The translations under genes and the position numbers were made by a program. A stretch of 64,000 bases of DNA from positions 186,001 to 250,000 of the forward strand of contig CAHJWG010000001.1 of assembly GCA_903642215.1 (NCBI GenBank). The letters run 5' to 3'. Source of the DNA: Sphingobacteriaceae bacterium. Lineage in GTDB: Bacteria > Bacteroidota > Bacteroidia > Sphingobacteriales > Sphingobacteriaceae. Under the pieces are notes generated by a model. It was not told the DNA's origin. It saw only the letters and a program-made list of their open reading frames with translations, and did not search any database. Of the stretch, positions 32,014-40,887 are shown in pieces. Numbering within the stretch: the stretch's first letter is position 1; each line of letters starts with the position of its first letter.

Positions 32014-34494
32014 ATGAATAACTGGTTCAAGCAAAACGGCGTTCACTTTGCCGTAGCAGGCTTATTTATAGCAATCTGTTTCTTCTATTTTACACCTGCT
32101 TTTCAGGGCAAAGTCCTCGTGCAAAGCGATGTAACACAGGCGCAAGGCATGCAAAAGGAAATTATGGAAGTCCGGGCCAAAACGGGTAAAGCACCACTTT
32201 GGACAAACCAAGTTTTCGGTGGGATGCCAGCTTACCAGATCTGGGCTTTTTACCCGGACAATATTACCACTTACGTTATTTCTGCCTTAAAAACAGTATT
32301 CCCAAACCCGATTGATACCGTTTTATTGTCGCTCTTTGGTGCCTATCTTTTGTTTTGTGTGTTGAAGTTAAATCCCTGGCTGGCCACTGCCGGAGCCATT
32401 GCCTTTACTTTTTCGTCTTATAATTTCATTCTGCTGCATGCCGGGCATTCCAATCAGGCTTATGCCATTACTTTTTTTGCACCGATTTTAGCCGGAATCA
32501 TTCTCACTTTACGCGGAAAACATTGGCTCGGTGCTGTTTTAACCGCCTTCTTTCTGGCGATGGAAATTCGCTCCAATCACATCCAGATGGCTTATTATTT
32601 AATGTTTTCGCTGATGATTTTAGTTGGAATTGAATTATATCATTCCATCAAAAATAAAACGACATCAGCTTTTTTTAAATCGATTGCTTACCTCGCCGGT
32701 GCTACGTTGGTTGCCGTAATGATCAATGCTTCCATTTTGTGGACAACTTATGAGTATGGGCAGGAATCAATCCGCGGAAAATCAAACTTAACACAACCGA
32801 AATCAAATACAAGCAACGGTTTAGATAAAGAATACGCTTACGGCTGGAGCCAGGGAATTGGCGAATGTATTACATTTTTAATTCCGAATGCTTACGGCGG
32901 AGGCTCCGGTGGAGCTTTAAAAGCTGATTCCAAAGTTGCTCAGGCTTTACTGGCAAAAGGTGTTCCGGAAGATCAGGCGACTGGTTTTGCCGCACAACTA
33001 CCAACTTACTGGGGCGGAAAACCTTTTACAGAAGGTCCTTGGTATTTCGGCGCAGGCATTTGTTTCCTGTTTGTTTTTGGGTTGATGATTGTGAAAAACC
33101 GTGTAAAATGGTGGCTGCTGGCAACTGTGATTTTGAGTATGCTGCTTTCTTTCGGGAAAAATTTTACGCTGATTTCCGATCTTTTCTTTAATTATTTCCC
33201 GCTTTATAATAAATTTCGAGCGGTCGAATCCATATTGGTTTTAACACAATTAGCTTTTCCGATCCTGGCTTTTTTAGCGATAAAAGAAGCATTACTTGCT
33301 AAAGACAAAGTATTCATCCTGAAAAAACTATTTCTGGCATTATACATAACCGGCGGTTTAACATTGCTGATTGCGTTACTGCCAACCTTATTTTTTAGCT
33401 TTAAAAGCAGCACAACGGATGAAGGATTAATTGCACAACTTACACAAGCTTTTCAGGGTGATAGTGCTTTTGCCAGTTCAATCGTCAATAATTCTCTGGT
33501 ACAAGACCGAGCTTCACTTGCCCGTGCGGATGCTATCCGTTCTTTAGTTTTTGTGCTGATTACTTTCGGTGTTTTATGGGCTTTTATCAAACAGAAAATC
33601 AACTTACAAATCGTTTCCCTGCTGATTCTGGTAGTTACTTTGGTTGATTTGTGGTCGGTAGATAAACGTTATTTAAAAGATGACAGCTTCCAACCGAAAG
33701 AAGATGCCATGCAGGTGCGAACGCCGCGGGAAGTTGACCAGTTTATTCTGCGCGATACCGATCCTGATTTCCGTGTACTCGATCTTTCTATTGGTGATCC
33801 TTTTCAAAATGCCGCTACCTCCTATTTCCATAAAACTTTGGGTGGCTACCACGCGGCAAAACTGAAACGTTTCCAGGAACTGATTGAAAATCAGTTTAGC
33901 AAAAGTATTAACCAGGATGCGTTGGACATGCTAAATACTAAATATGTAATTACTGCCGATCCGAAATCTCAAACGGCCGGTATGAAAGCAAATTCTACTG
34001 CCTGCGGACATGCCTGGTTTGTACAACAAGTTCGTTTTGCCGATAATGCCGATCAGGAAATGCAGGCTATCAGCAGTTTCGACCCAAAAAATGAAGCGAT
34101 TGTAGATAAAAAATATCAATCACGGATCGATACAAAACAAAATTCCATCGACGAAAAAGCAACAATAACTTTAACGAGTTACGCGCCGGAACATTTGGTT
34201 TATCAAAGTGGTTCAACCACTAATCAGGTTGCTGTTTTTTCTGAGATTTATTATGATAAAGGCTGGAAAATGTTGGTTGACGGCGTGGAGAAACCTTATT
34301 TCCGAGCAGATTATTTGTTACGTGCCGCACAAATTCCGGTTGGTAACCATAAAATCGAATTCATCTTCCACCCAAATTCTTATTATACCGGTGAGGTAAT
34401 TTCTTTGATCGGTTCAATATTGCTGGTGCTGGCTATTGTGGCGTACATTTTTATGGAGAACCGGAAGAAAAAAGAGGTGGTAAAAACAGTATAG
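32014..34494 (+). CDS. YfhO family large membrane protein
   Basis: Protein of 826 residues with about 12 to 13 transmembrane helices in the first 540 residues and a soluble C-terminal domain before a last helix (VISLIGSILLVLAIVAYIFM). YfhO proteins have a GT-C glycosyltransferase-like membrane core. The early periplasmic loop GKVLVQSDVTQAQGMQKEI and GGMPAYQIW, and the C-terminal YYDKGWKMLVDG, are family signatures. It is likely to transfer a sugar or modify an envelope lipid, but the substrate is unknown. The gene holds an exact 14-mer read as I-K-E-A-L, and ends in another read as V-K-T-V-stop that forms the left arm of its terminator hairpin. Confidence 0.85.
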   Translation: MNNWFKQNGVHFAVAGLFIAICFFYFTPAFQGKVLVQSDVTQAQGMQKEIMEVRAKTGKAPLWTNQVFGGMPAYQIWAFYPDNITTYVISALKTVFPNPIDTVLLSLFGAYLLFCVLKLNPWLATAGAIAFTFSSYNFILLHAGHSNQAYAITFFAPILAGIILTLRGKHWLGAVLTAFFLAMEIRSNHIQMAYYLMFSLMILVGIELYHSIKNKTTSAFFKSIAYLAGATLVAVMINASILWTTYEYGQESIRGKSNLTQPKSNTSNGLDKEYAYGWSQGIGECITFLIPNAYGGGSGGALKADSKVAQALLAKGVPEDQATGFAAQLPTYWGGKPFTEGPWYFGAGICFLFVFGLMIVKNRVKWWLLATVILSMLLSFGKNFTLISDLFFNYFPLYNKFRAVESILVLTQLAFPILAFLAIKEALLAKDKVFILKKLFLALYITGGLTLLIALLPTLFFSFKSSTTDEGLIAQLTQAFQGDSAFASSIVNNSLVQDRASLARADAIRSLVFVLITFGVLWAFIKQKINLQIVSLLILVVTLVDLWSVDKRYLKDDSFQPKEDAMQVRTPREVDQFILRDTDPDFRVLDLSIGDPFQNAATSYFHKTLGGYHAAKLKRFQELIENQFSKSINQDALDMLNTKYVITADPKSQTAGMKANSTACGHAWFVQQVRFADNADQEMQAISSFDPKNEAIVDKKYQSRIDTKQNSIDEKATITLTSYAPEHLVYQSGSTTNQVAVFSEIYYDKGWKMLVDGVEKPYFRADYLLRAAQIPVGNHKIEFIFHPNSYYTGEVISLIGSILLVLAIVAYIFMENRKKKEVVKTV
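33279..33292 (+). repeat. dispersed 14-mer, exact copy (GA/C form), inside YfhO gene
   Basis: GATAAAAGAAGCAT, in frame as A-I-K-E-A-L. Confidence 0.85.
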
Positions 34495-34520
34495 GCTGTA
34501 AACAATACTGTTTTTACCAC
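34477..34520. terminator. perfect inverted 14-mer pair forming a 16-bp stem after YfhO
   Basis: The copies at 34479-34492 (plus, exact) and 34505-34518 (minus, exact) extend to a perfect 16-base stem from GTGGTAAAAACAGTAT around a 12-base loop. The left arm includes the last YfhO codons and overlaps its TAG stop. The hairpin would end YfhO transcription before the GH172 gene, although a long T-run is missing. Confidence 0.8.
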
Positions 34521-34563
34521 TTCAAAAAAGTGATTTATAAGTAGTTTTAAGACGAATTTAACA

Positions 34564-35730
34564 ATGAAACAGCTTTTTACTCTCATTCTGTTTTGCTTTG
34601 GCTTAACTGCCTTCGCTCAAAAAAATGAACAGTTTGACGGGCTGAACATGAATTTGGGTAATCTTTCCCGCTTATCTGATGCAAAAAGCCGGTCTATCAG
34701 TCCCGAAAATTTTACCGGTGGAAAAGGCAAAGGCGGCATGGCCGATCCTATAACACAAAAAGGGCAACGTAATGTAGCCAACTCGGCAAATGCGGCCCAT
34801 GATTTAGGAAAAGGATGGAAAGTTAATCCGTTTATTATCATTAATCCTGGGGAAACTTACACTATTGCAGAAATGGACGGGCCGGGTGCCGTGCAGCATA
34901 TCTGGATGACACCTACCGGCAATTGGCAGCTTTCCATCATCCGTTTTTATTGGGATGATGAAAAAGAACCTTCTATCGAAGCACCTGTAGGCGCATTTTT
35001 TGCAAACGGCTGGAATGAATATGCGCCGTTAAATTCTCTGGCAGTTACGGTAAATCCGGGCAGTGCTTTTAATTGTTACTGGAAAATGCCTTTCCACAAA
35101 AAGTGTAAAATCACGATGCAAAACATCAATACCGAAGCCATGCGGCTGTTTTACCAGGTAGATTACGTGCTGACAGATGTGGGCGAAGATGAAGGTTATC
35201 TGCATGCACAATACAGAAGATCAAACCCTACGAAAAGTTCTATACATACTATTTTAGATGGCATAAAGGGCAAAGGGCAATATGTGGGAACTTATCTGGG
35301 TGTTGGCGTTAGGAACAATGGCTGGTGGGGCGAAGGGGAAATAAAGTTTTACATGGATGGGGAAAAAGATTTTGCAACTATTGCAGGAACGGGAACAGAA
35401 GATTATTTCTGCGGATCATACAATTTTGAGAATAAAAGAACCCATCAGTACCAGGAATTTTCTACGGCTTATACGGGTTTGCATCAGGTAACCAAGCAGG
35501 ATGGTTTGTATGCTTCGCAACAAAGATTTGGTATGTACCGCTGGCATATCCAGGATCCGATCCGTTTTGAAAATGGTTTAAAAGTAACTATTCAGGATTT
35601 GGGCTGGCGGGATAACGGCACCTATCTGCCGCAAAAATCAGATATGATTTCGGTAGCTTTTTGGTATCAGAAAGAACTGAACGTAAAACCGCCTAAACTG
35701 CCTTCGATAGAAGAACTGGAAGTAAATTAG
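34564..35730 (+). CDS. DUF2961 / glycoside hydrolase family 172 protein, exported
   Basis: Protein of 388 residues with a signal peptide (KQLFTLILFCFGLTAFAQ). The mature protein has the DUF2961 features: GPGAVQHIWMTPTGNWQLSI, FYWDDEKEPSIEAPVGAFFA, a W-W-G-E-G-E-I-K-F-Y-M-D-G-E motif and GTGTEDYFCGSYNF. Characterised members of GH172 are difructose dianhydride synthases/hydrolases and alpha-D-arabinofuranosidases built of two jelly-roll domains. The acidic residues in G-E-G-E-I and G-T-E-D are the likely catalytic ones. Substrate here is unknown; it is alone, without SusCD genes. Confidence 0.88.
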   Translation: MKQLFTLILFCFGLTAFAQKNEQFDGLNMNLGNLSRLSDAKSRSISPENFTGGKGKGGMADPITQKGQRNVANSANAAHDLGKGWKVNPFIIINPGETYTIAEMDGPGAVQHIWMTPTGNWQLSIIRFYWDDEKEPSIEAPVGAFFANGWNEYAPLNSLAVTVNPGSAFNCYWKMPFHKKCKITMQNINTEAMRLFYQVDYVLTDVGEDEGYLHAQYRRSNPTKSSIHTILDGIKGKGQYVGTYLGVGVRNNGWWGEGEIKFYMDGEKDFATIAGTGTEDYFCGSYNFENKRTHQYQEFSTAYTGLHQVTKQDGLYASQQRFGMYRWHIQDPIRFENGLKVTIQDLGWRDNGTYLPQKSDMISVAFWYQKELNVKPPKLPSIEELEVN

Positions 35731-35906
35731 GTAGTTATTTTATACTCGGTTTAATTATTTGTTCGCTTACTTTTTAAGTATTTAAGCCTAATTTACAGGT
35801 AATTACAAAACTGTTGGCGAAAAAAATAGCTTTTACACATGTTAAAGGCCGTTTTTATTGATTTTACTATTTTCTATAATGTAAACATTTAGTTGTACGC
35901 CGATAT

Positions 35907-36485
35907 ATGCAGCAGTTAAACACTTTTATCAATGCTATTTTAACCACGCCCAACAATGAATTTAAACTTTTGGAGAGAATTATCACTCGGTTGACTTTGC
36001 AGAAAAAAGAATTTTTTCTGCAAAAAAATAAAATCTGTAAAAGTATTGCCTTTGTAAATAGCGGCTCGTTGAGGATGTATTATGTTGATCTTCAAAGCAA
36101 TGAAATTAATTGCCGCTTCACGCTGGAAAATAATTTTATGGTAGATTACCAAAGCTTCTTACAGCAAAAACCTTCTAATTATTACTGGCAGGCGATGGAA
36201 AATACCGAACTTTTGCTTATGCAGTACGATGCCGTACAACAGTTATACAAACAATCAGCTCATTGGGAAAAATTTGGCAGATTGATCGCAGAAAGTGTTT
36301 ATCTGCAAGTAAATGCACGGATAGAAATGATCCAGTTTTACACACCAGAACAACGTTATAATCTACTTTTACAGCAACAACCGCAATTATTTCATCGGTT
36401 TTCACAATTCCAGCTTTCGTCCTATCTCGGCATCAAACCGCAATCGCTGAGCCGTATCCGCAAAAGAATTATAAGCAGGCATTAG
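35907..36485 (+). CDS. Crp/Fnr family transcriptional regulator
   Basis: Protein of 192 residues. The N-terminal cyclic-nucleotide-binding-like domain has the usual order for Bacteroidota members (LQKKEFFLQKNKICKSIAFV, SGSLRMYYVDLQSNEINCRF, FMVDYQSFLQQKPSNYYWQA). The C-terminal winged helix is short, with SSYLGIKPQSLSRIRKRI as recognition helix. The cAMP-binding residues of true CRP are not evident, so the ligand may differ or be absent. It lies just before an EthD-type gene, which it may regulate. The 176 bases upstream hold no recognisable feature. Confidence 0.87.
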   Translation: MQQLNTFINAILTTPNNEFKLLERIITRLTLQKKEFFLQKNKICKSIAFVNSGSLRMYYVDLQSNEINCRFTLENNFMVDYQSFLQQKPSNYYWQAMENTELLLMQYDAVQQLYKQSAHWEKFGRLIAESVYLQVNARIEMIQFYTPEQRYNLLLQQQPQLFHRFSQFQLSSYLGIKPQSLSRIRKRIISRH

Positions 36486-36551
36486 TTAACTAAAGTGCAC
36501 GATTTAAGCGAAGTATAAGCAGGACTTTTGTTTGTATTAAACAACCCTGCA

Positions 36552-36911
36552 ATGGAAAATCAAGCAAATATCAAATTTACAATCCTGCTAAAACGTAAAA
36601 CCGGAACTACACATGATGAATATGTAAAGTATCATCGTGAAAATCATGCACCTCTTTTTTCTTCATTGCCGGAAGTGGAAGAAAACGTACTTAAATATGT
36701 GCAATGCCACACGCTGAATGAATCACTTCCCGGTTTGCCGCCGGCACAATTTGATGGTATTACCGAATTATGGTTCAAAGATATGGCCGGACTGGCAGCG
36801 GTATTTACAGCTCCGCGTTATATGGAAATAATCAGGCCGGACGAAGCAAAATTTTTGGATCTGCATGGCTGTTCCTTCATTATTTCAACCGAAAACGTAG
36901 TTATTGCTTAA
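36552..36911 (+). CDS. EthD-domain (dimeric alpha-beta barrel) protein
   Basis: Protein of about 119 residues with the EthD fold: IKFTILLKRKTGTTHDEYVK, the central YHRENHAPLFSSLPEV and a C-terminal FDGITELWFKD. EthD proteins are small ferredoxin-like barrels linked to ether degradation or polyketide chemistry. Most members are uncharacterised. The start is set at the ATG (M-E-N-Q) rather than a TTG 24 bases upstream. It is probably co-transcribed with the Crp-like gene (66-base gap). Confidence 0.8.
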   Translation: MENQANIKFTILLKRKTGTTHDEYVKYHRENHAPLFSSLPEVEENVLKYVQCHTLNESLPGLPPAQFDGITELWFKDMAGLAAVFTAPRYMEIIRPDEAKFLDLHGCSFIISTENVVIA

Positions 36912-36925
36912 ACAAATTGCTACCT

Positions 36926-36981
36926 ATTTCGATGCTTCTTTTATCAGTTTAAAATTTGGTTGATAAAAGAAGTATCGAAAT
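36926..36981. terminator. inverted 14-mer pair with 21-base arms after the EthD gene
   Basis: Exact copies at 36932-36945 (minus, GA/C) and 36962-36975 (plus, GA/T) extend to arms of 21 bases with a single G-T wobble around a 14-base loop (GTTTAAAATTTGGT). It lies between convergent genes and is suited to ending transcription from both sides. Its loop resembles that of the pair after comF. Confidence 0.82.
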
Positions 36982-37004
36982 TTTATAGTAAATTTTTGTA
37001 GCTG

Positions 37005-37757
37005 TTAATCGTTCGTTTTCCGGTATTTTAACCAGTACCAACCTAAATTAAAAGCAATTACAAAATGATTTAAAACCGTTGGCAGCAAACCGTAATGTTT
37101 CCGCATAATGGCAAAACGCTCCTGCAAACTCTGTAAATGCTTCTTTTTTGAGATTCCGCCAACCAGATATTTGGCAACATAACGGTGTACATTCACAATT
37201 TTCCGTGCTTTTTTTACGGCTGATAAAATCCAGTCGATATCAGCACTTAACTGATATTTCAGATCATAATTTTCTACAAGATTTCTTCGGATAAAAATTG
37301 CCTGATGGCTCACACTCATGCCATATTTAAAATCGCGCCAGGTAAAATTCTCAGGAACTTTATGCCGCCGCCGGCCTAAACTTTTCAAATTCTGGTCGAT
37401 CATTTCCGTTTCTCCGTAATAAATATCAGCTTCAACTGCGCTGGCAAATACTGTTTTTACCGTATCTTTTTCATACAATTCATCGCCCGAATTCATAAAA
37501 ATTATGTAATCTCCGGTTGCTTTGGCTAAACCTTTATTCATCGCATCATAAATTCCGTTGTCTTTTTCGCTGATAAAAATAGCAAGGCGGTCTTTGTATT
37601 TTTCAATTATTTTCAGGGTTCCGTCAGTTGAATTTCCGTCGATTACAACATATTCAATATTTGGATAAGTTTGATTTAGTACCGAAAGCATCGTCCGCTC
37701 AATATCTTTTTCATTATTAGAAACGACGGTGATTACACTTAAAAGCGGTTTATCCAT
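37005..37757 (-). CDS. glycosyltransferase family 2 (WcaA-like)
   Basis: Protein of 250 residues: LSVITVVSNNEKDIERTMLS, the donor site YVVIDGNSTDGTL, SEKDNGIYDAMNKGLAKATG and the metal-binding IIFMNSGDELY typical of WcaA/WbbD-like family 2 enzymes. The M-N-S-G-D motif replaces the D-x-D of other members. Donor and acceptor are unknown. Its start overlaps the end of the upstream GT4 gene by eight bases. It contains an exact 14-mer (V-K-T-V) and a two-mismatch copy. Confidence 0.9.
   Translation of the reverse strand: MDKPLLSVITVVSNNEKDIERTMLSVLNQTYPNIEYVVIDGNSTDGTLKIIEKYKDRLAIFISEKDNGIYDAMNKGLAKATGDYIIFMNSGDELYEKDTVKTVFASAVEADIYYGETEMIDQNLKSLGRRRHKVPENFTWRDFKYGMSVSHQAIFIRRNLVENYDLKYQLSADIDWILSAVKKARKIVNVHRYVAKYLVGGISKKKHLQSLQERFAIMRKHYGLLPTVLNHFVIAFNLGWYWLKYRKTND
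37448..37461 (-). repeat. dispersed 14-mer, exact copy (AC/T form), inside GT2 gene
   Basis: The minus strand reads GGTAAAAACAGTAT, in frame as V-K-T-V. Confidence 0.85.
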
Positions 37758-39021
37758 GCGTAATCAGGCTTTGATACAGTTCCAGATGTTTTTGGGCGAT
37801 CACTTTTTCAGAGAAATGTTGCATCACCGTTTCCCGGGCATTTTCGCGCAATGCTTCTTTTACCGGATAATTTATCAGCCATTCCATTCCCTCACAAAAA
37901 CTTTGGGATGAACGATATTCGGCCAAAAAACCGTTATGCTGATGACTCACCATATCCGGGATGCCGCCGGTTGTAAAAGCAATTACCGGCGTGCCGCAAG
38001 CCAGACTTTCCATCACGGTATAAGGTAAATTGTCTTCCAGCGAAGGGATTAAAAAAGCATCGGCAGCAGCGTAACAGGCAGCAAGTTTTTGATCGTCTTT
38101 AATCGTTCCTAAAAAAGTTGTTTTAAACGGAAAAACAGGAACATCTTCTGTATTTCGGTTTCCGAAAATAACCAGTTCAATATTTTTAGGATCGATGCTT
38201 CTTTTAGCAGCTAAAAGTTCCAAACTTTCTAAAAGATAAGCTGCGCCTTTATGCGAATCTTTTTTGGAAGGCATAAATCCAGTCAAAAAAATAAATTTAT
38301 CTTTTGGAAGATTCAGTTTTAAACGGGCATTTTTTTGATTTTGAGGTTGAAAAACATCTGTTTCCAAAGTATTCGGAATGATATTGATTTGCCTTCCCTT
38401 CATCAAACTACTTCTCAAAACCGAACTTTTCATCCAGCTGCTTGGCGCGATGATTTGGAAGTTTAAATTTTGATAAGCTGCATTTTTTTGCTGCCAGATT
38501 TTGTGCGAAAGATCATCAGGATTTGCATCAATCAAAACCGGACAATCGCCGCAACTTTTTTCAAAATGATCACAAGTATAACGCACGTGGCAACCGCCGG
38601 TAAACGCGTTGCTGTCGTGGAAAGTCCACACAATTGGTTTATTTAATTTTGCCAGTTCGGCCAAATGTTTCGGGTTGAGGAAACTGTGGTTCACCCAATG
38701 TAGATGGATCACATCCGCAGCCAAAACATCCGGATGATGAATAATAGAAGTTCCAAACCAAGTAAATGAAAATGGGATTTTGACAGGTTTTAGATAACGT
38801 TTGGCCAGCAAACGTTCACCTAAAATAGTAAAAGCCGCATAAGCGCGTTTAACAGCATTGCCGGTAAAAGTTTTTACCAAAGGATTTTGGCCGAATTTAT
38901 AAAAAACGACCAGCTTGGAATTTACCTCAGCAACTTCATTTAAAGCCAGATTTAAGCGTAAACAGGCGCGGCCGGCACCACCGTTTCCATCATAAGTGTT
39001 TAAGTGGACAACTTTCAGCAT
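37750..39021 (-). CDS. glycosyltransferase family 4
   Basis: Protein of 423 residues with a GT-B fold: N-terminal LKVVHLNTYDGNGGAGRACL, the mid-chain HLHWVNHSFL, and the C-terminal donor domain with FLTGFMPSKKDSHKGAAYLL, AADAFLIPSLEDNLPYTVME and SLACGTPVIAFTTGGIPDMV (the E-x7-E pair with G-T-P-V). Retaining transferase of unknown donor. A Cys-rich insertion around residues 140-165 (CHVRYTCDHFEKSCGDCPVL) is common to WcaC-like members. An exact 14-mer (V-K-E-A-L) and a one-mismatch copy lie within the gene. Confidence 0.92.
   Translation of the reverse strand: MLKVVHLNTYDGNGGAGRACLRLNLALNEVAEVNSKLVVFYKFGQNPLVKTFTGNAVKRAYAAFTILGERLLAKRYLKPVKIPFSFTWFGTSIIHHPDVLAADVIHLHWVNHSFLNPKHLAELAKLNKPIVWTFHDSNAFTGGCHVRYTCDHFEKSCGDCPVLIDANPDDLSHKIWQQKNAAYQNLNFQIIAPSSWMKSSVLRSSLMKGRQINIIPNTLETDVFQPQNQKNARLKLNLPKDKFIFLTGFMPSKKDSHKGAAYLLESLELLAAKRSIDPKNIELVIFGNRNTEDVPVFPFKTTFLGTIKDDQKLAACYAAADAFLIPSLEDNLPYTVMESLACGTPVIAFTTGGIPDMVSHQHNGFLAEYRSSQSFCEGMEWLINYPVKEALRENARETVMQHFSEKVIAQKHLELYQSLITHG
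37851..37864 (-). repeat. dispersed 14-mer, exact copy (GA/C form), inside GT4 gene
   Basis: The minus strand reads GGTAAAAGAAGCAT, in frame as V-K-E-A-L. A second copy with one mismatch lies in the same gene at 38195-38208 (A-K-R-S-I). Confidence 0.85.
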
Positions 39022-39040
39022 CGCCCAAAAATACGTAAAG

Positions 39041-39157
39041 AGATAGAAAAAAGTCGGGAAGTTTGAAAGATCGAAAGACCGAAAGTTCTTGAAACTTGAG
39101 TTCAGTGTGTAAGTCCGAACTTTCGGACTTCTTCCCGACTTTCGGACTTTTCTATCT
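39041..39157. repeat. nested inverted repeat of GTCCGAAAG-type units
   Basis: Outer arms AGATAGAAAA (39041) and TTTTCTATCT (to 39157), then inner arms AAGTCGGGAAG (39051-39061) and CTTCCCGACTT (39131-39141), with a further AAGTCCGAA/TTTCGGACTT palindrome inside. Related short units (GACCGAAAG, GTCCGAAC, TTCGGACTT) repeat through the 117 bases. It occupies the divergent gap before the methyltransferase gene. Confidence 0.65.
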
Positions 39158-39203
39158 TTATAGCTTCTTTTTAATCTCAGTTTTTTCTTTACTTTGTATC
39201 AAA

Positions 39204-39959
39204 ATGAGCAACCAACTCACCGATAGGACTTTCTGGAAAAAGTATTGGGAATCGAAGAAAGACCTCGCTGTTGCCATTAAACCTGATTATACTTTTCATC
39301 AGATCCTCCGCAAACTTGTAAAAAAAAATAAGCTAAAAACAGCTATTGAATTAGGCGGATTTCCGGGTTATTATGCCATTTATCTACATAAGTATGAAAA
39401 CCTGGAAACAACGCTTTTTGATTATTATGTACATACCGGAATTTTAGTTGATGTACTGGCTGCCAATGATTTAAGCGAAAAAAGCATTGGCGTAATTGAG
39501 GGTGATCTGTTTAAATACAGGGCTTTAAAACAATACGATCTGGTACTTTCCTGCGGATTGATTGAGCATTTTGAAGACACGAAAGATATTATCGGCAGGC
39601 ACTTATCGTTTTTGAAACCCGGTGGGATACTTTTTATTACTTTGCCAAACTTTTTGGGCGTAAACGGCTGGGTTCAGCGCAAATTTGATCCCGAAAATTA
39701 CAGCAAGCACAACACCAAAAGCATGCACTTAGAGCTGCTTACTAAAATTTGTAATGGATTAAATTTACAGGAGGTTGAATTGCGGCATTACGGGAAGTTT
39801 TCTGTTTGGCTGGAAAATAAACAATCGAAATCTGCCACTGCCAAAATCCTGACAAAAACCATCTGGCTTGCCGGAAAAGTATTTACGCGGATTATTCCTG
39901 CAGAAACTAAATTATTATCGCCTTATATTGTTCTGACCGCTAAAAAACCAATGGGTTAA
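39204..39959 (+). CDS. class I SAM-dependent methyltransferase (polysaccharide locus)
   Basis: Protein of 251 residues starting MSNQLTDRTFWKKYWESKKD. The SAM-binding region is present but with a divergent motif I (TAIELGGFPGYYAIYLHKYE). Motif IV is YDLVLSCGLIEHFED, and HLSFLKPGGILFITLPN is motif VI. Target unknown; its place in a glycan cluster suggests sugar or glycan modification. A longer frame begins at 39096 but would be read through the inverted repeat, so the ATG at 39204 is preferred. Confidence 0.82.
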   Translation: MSNQLTDRTFWKKYWESKKDLAVAIKPDYTFHQILRKLVKKNKLKTAIELGGFPGYYAIYLHKYENLETTLFDYYVHTGILVDVLAANDLSEKSIGVIEGDLFKYRALKQYDLVLSCGLIEHFEDTKDIIGRHLSFLKPGGILFITLPNFLGVNGWVQRKFDPENYSKHNTKSMHLELLTKICNGLNLQEVELRHYGKFSVWLENKQSKSATAKILTKTIWLAGKVFTRIIPAETKLLSPYIVLTAKKPMG

Positions 39960-39972
39960 TACTTCTTTTACG
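39959..39972 (-). repeat. dispersed 14-mer, one mismatch (GA/T form), overlapping two convergent gene ends
   Basis: The minus strand reads CGTAAAAGAAGTAT. It overlaps the final base of the plus-strand methyltransferase stop and the stop codon of the minus-strand glycosyltransferase. Confidence 0.7.
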
Positions 39973-40867
39973 ACAGTTTTTTTGTGACAAATCTTTTAAT
40001 CCGCTGGAAAATATTGCCTTTCCGAGTTCGCAAAAACTGCTTGATTGCGGCATAAGCTTCTTCATTCTCTGTTAATTTTGAAGGGAAATGTTGAACCGGC
40101 TGCCTGGCTACATGCACCTGATAAACATCTTCCCTGTTAGAATGCACGCCGCTGCCGTCGTGGCCAATATTATGGATCAGGGATTTGGAAGGATTTAACG
40201 TTAAGCCGCCTTTTAAAAAAATAGAAGCGTACCAGCGAATAGCCCAGGAATTATTTTTGCCGGATCGAAATTCCCGCATTTGTTTCCAAAAATTCATCCT
40301 GCCTTCGATAGAAAAAGCCCTGATTTGCGGTTTGCTAAACCGGCTGATTAAATCCTCAATATCAGGGTTAAAATTATTCCAGGCGCGCTCCCAGGTTGCC
40401 CAACCCCAGCTGGTTGCCGCGCGGTAAAAAAAAGTTTGCGGCAGGTTTTTATCTTTCAACGGATACATGTACGCACCGATGTGCATCACTTTTTCCTGAT
40501 TGAAATAACGCTGCAAAGCATCATTAAAATAACGCAAAGTGAACGGTGAAGAAAGCAAATCATCCTCAAAAACAATTACTTTTCCATATTCCTGCACCAA
40601 CTGGCTCACACCGGCGATAATGGCATTTGCCAATCCTTGGTTTTTGGTACTTTCGATAATTTTGACTGATTTAAACCCGTCTGTTTGCTTAACTAAAGCC
40701 CGCACTTCGTTAACTTTTGCCTGATCTGCATCAGTTTTTGCACCATCGGAAAAGATGAACAAACGGGAATCTTCGGATAATAAGTTTTTTTGTAAATGGC
40801 TAATCGTGCGGCGCGTATGATCAGGACGATTGTAAACAAAAAGCGCAATCGGGGCAAGGCTTTGCAT
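39968..40867 (-). CDS. glycosyltransferase, GNT-I/sugar-transferase-like
   Basis: Protein of 299 residues. The N-terminus APIALFVYNRPDHTRRTISH and the D-x-D-like KVIVFEDDLLSSPFTLRYFN motif (near residue 96) match bacterial glycosyltransferases related to eukaryotic N-acetylglucosaminyltransferase I. WGWATWERAW and HNIGHDGSGVHS are further family motifs. Donor unknown. It is separated by eight bases from the convergent methyltransferase gene and sits 20 bases after the next methyltransferase gene of the locus. Confidence 0.85.
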   Translation of the reverse strand: MQSLAPIALFVYNRPDHTRRTISHLQKNLLSEDSRLFIFSDGAKTDADQAKVNEVRALVKQTDGFKSVKIIESTKNQGLANAIIAGVSQLVQEYGKVIVFEDDLLSSPFTLRYFNDALQRYFNQEKVMHIGAYMYPLKDKNLPQTFFYRAATSWGWATWERAWNNFNPDIEDLISRFSKPQIRAFSIEGRMNFWKQMREFRSGKNNSWAIRWYASIFLKGGLTLNPSKSLIHNIGHDGSGVHSNREDVYQVHVARQPVQHFPSKLTENEEAYAAIKQFLRTRKGNIFQRIKRFVTKKLS

Positions 40868-40887
40868 GCAGTTTTCTTTTTAAAAAA

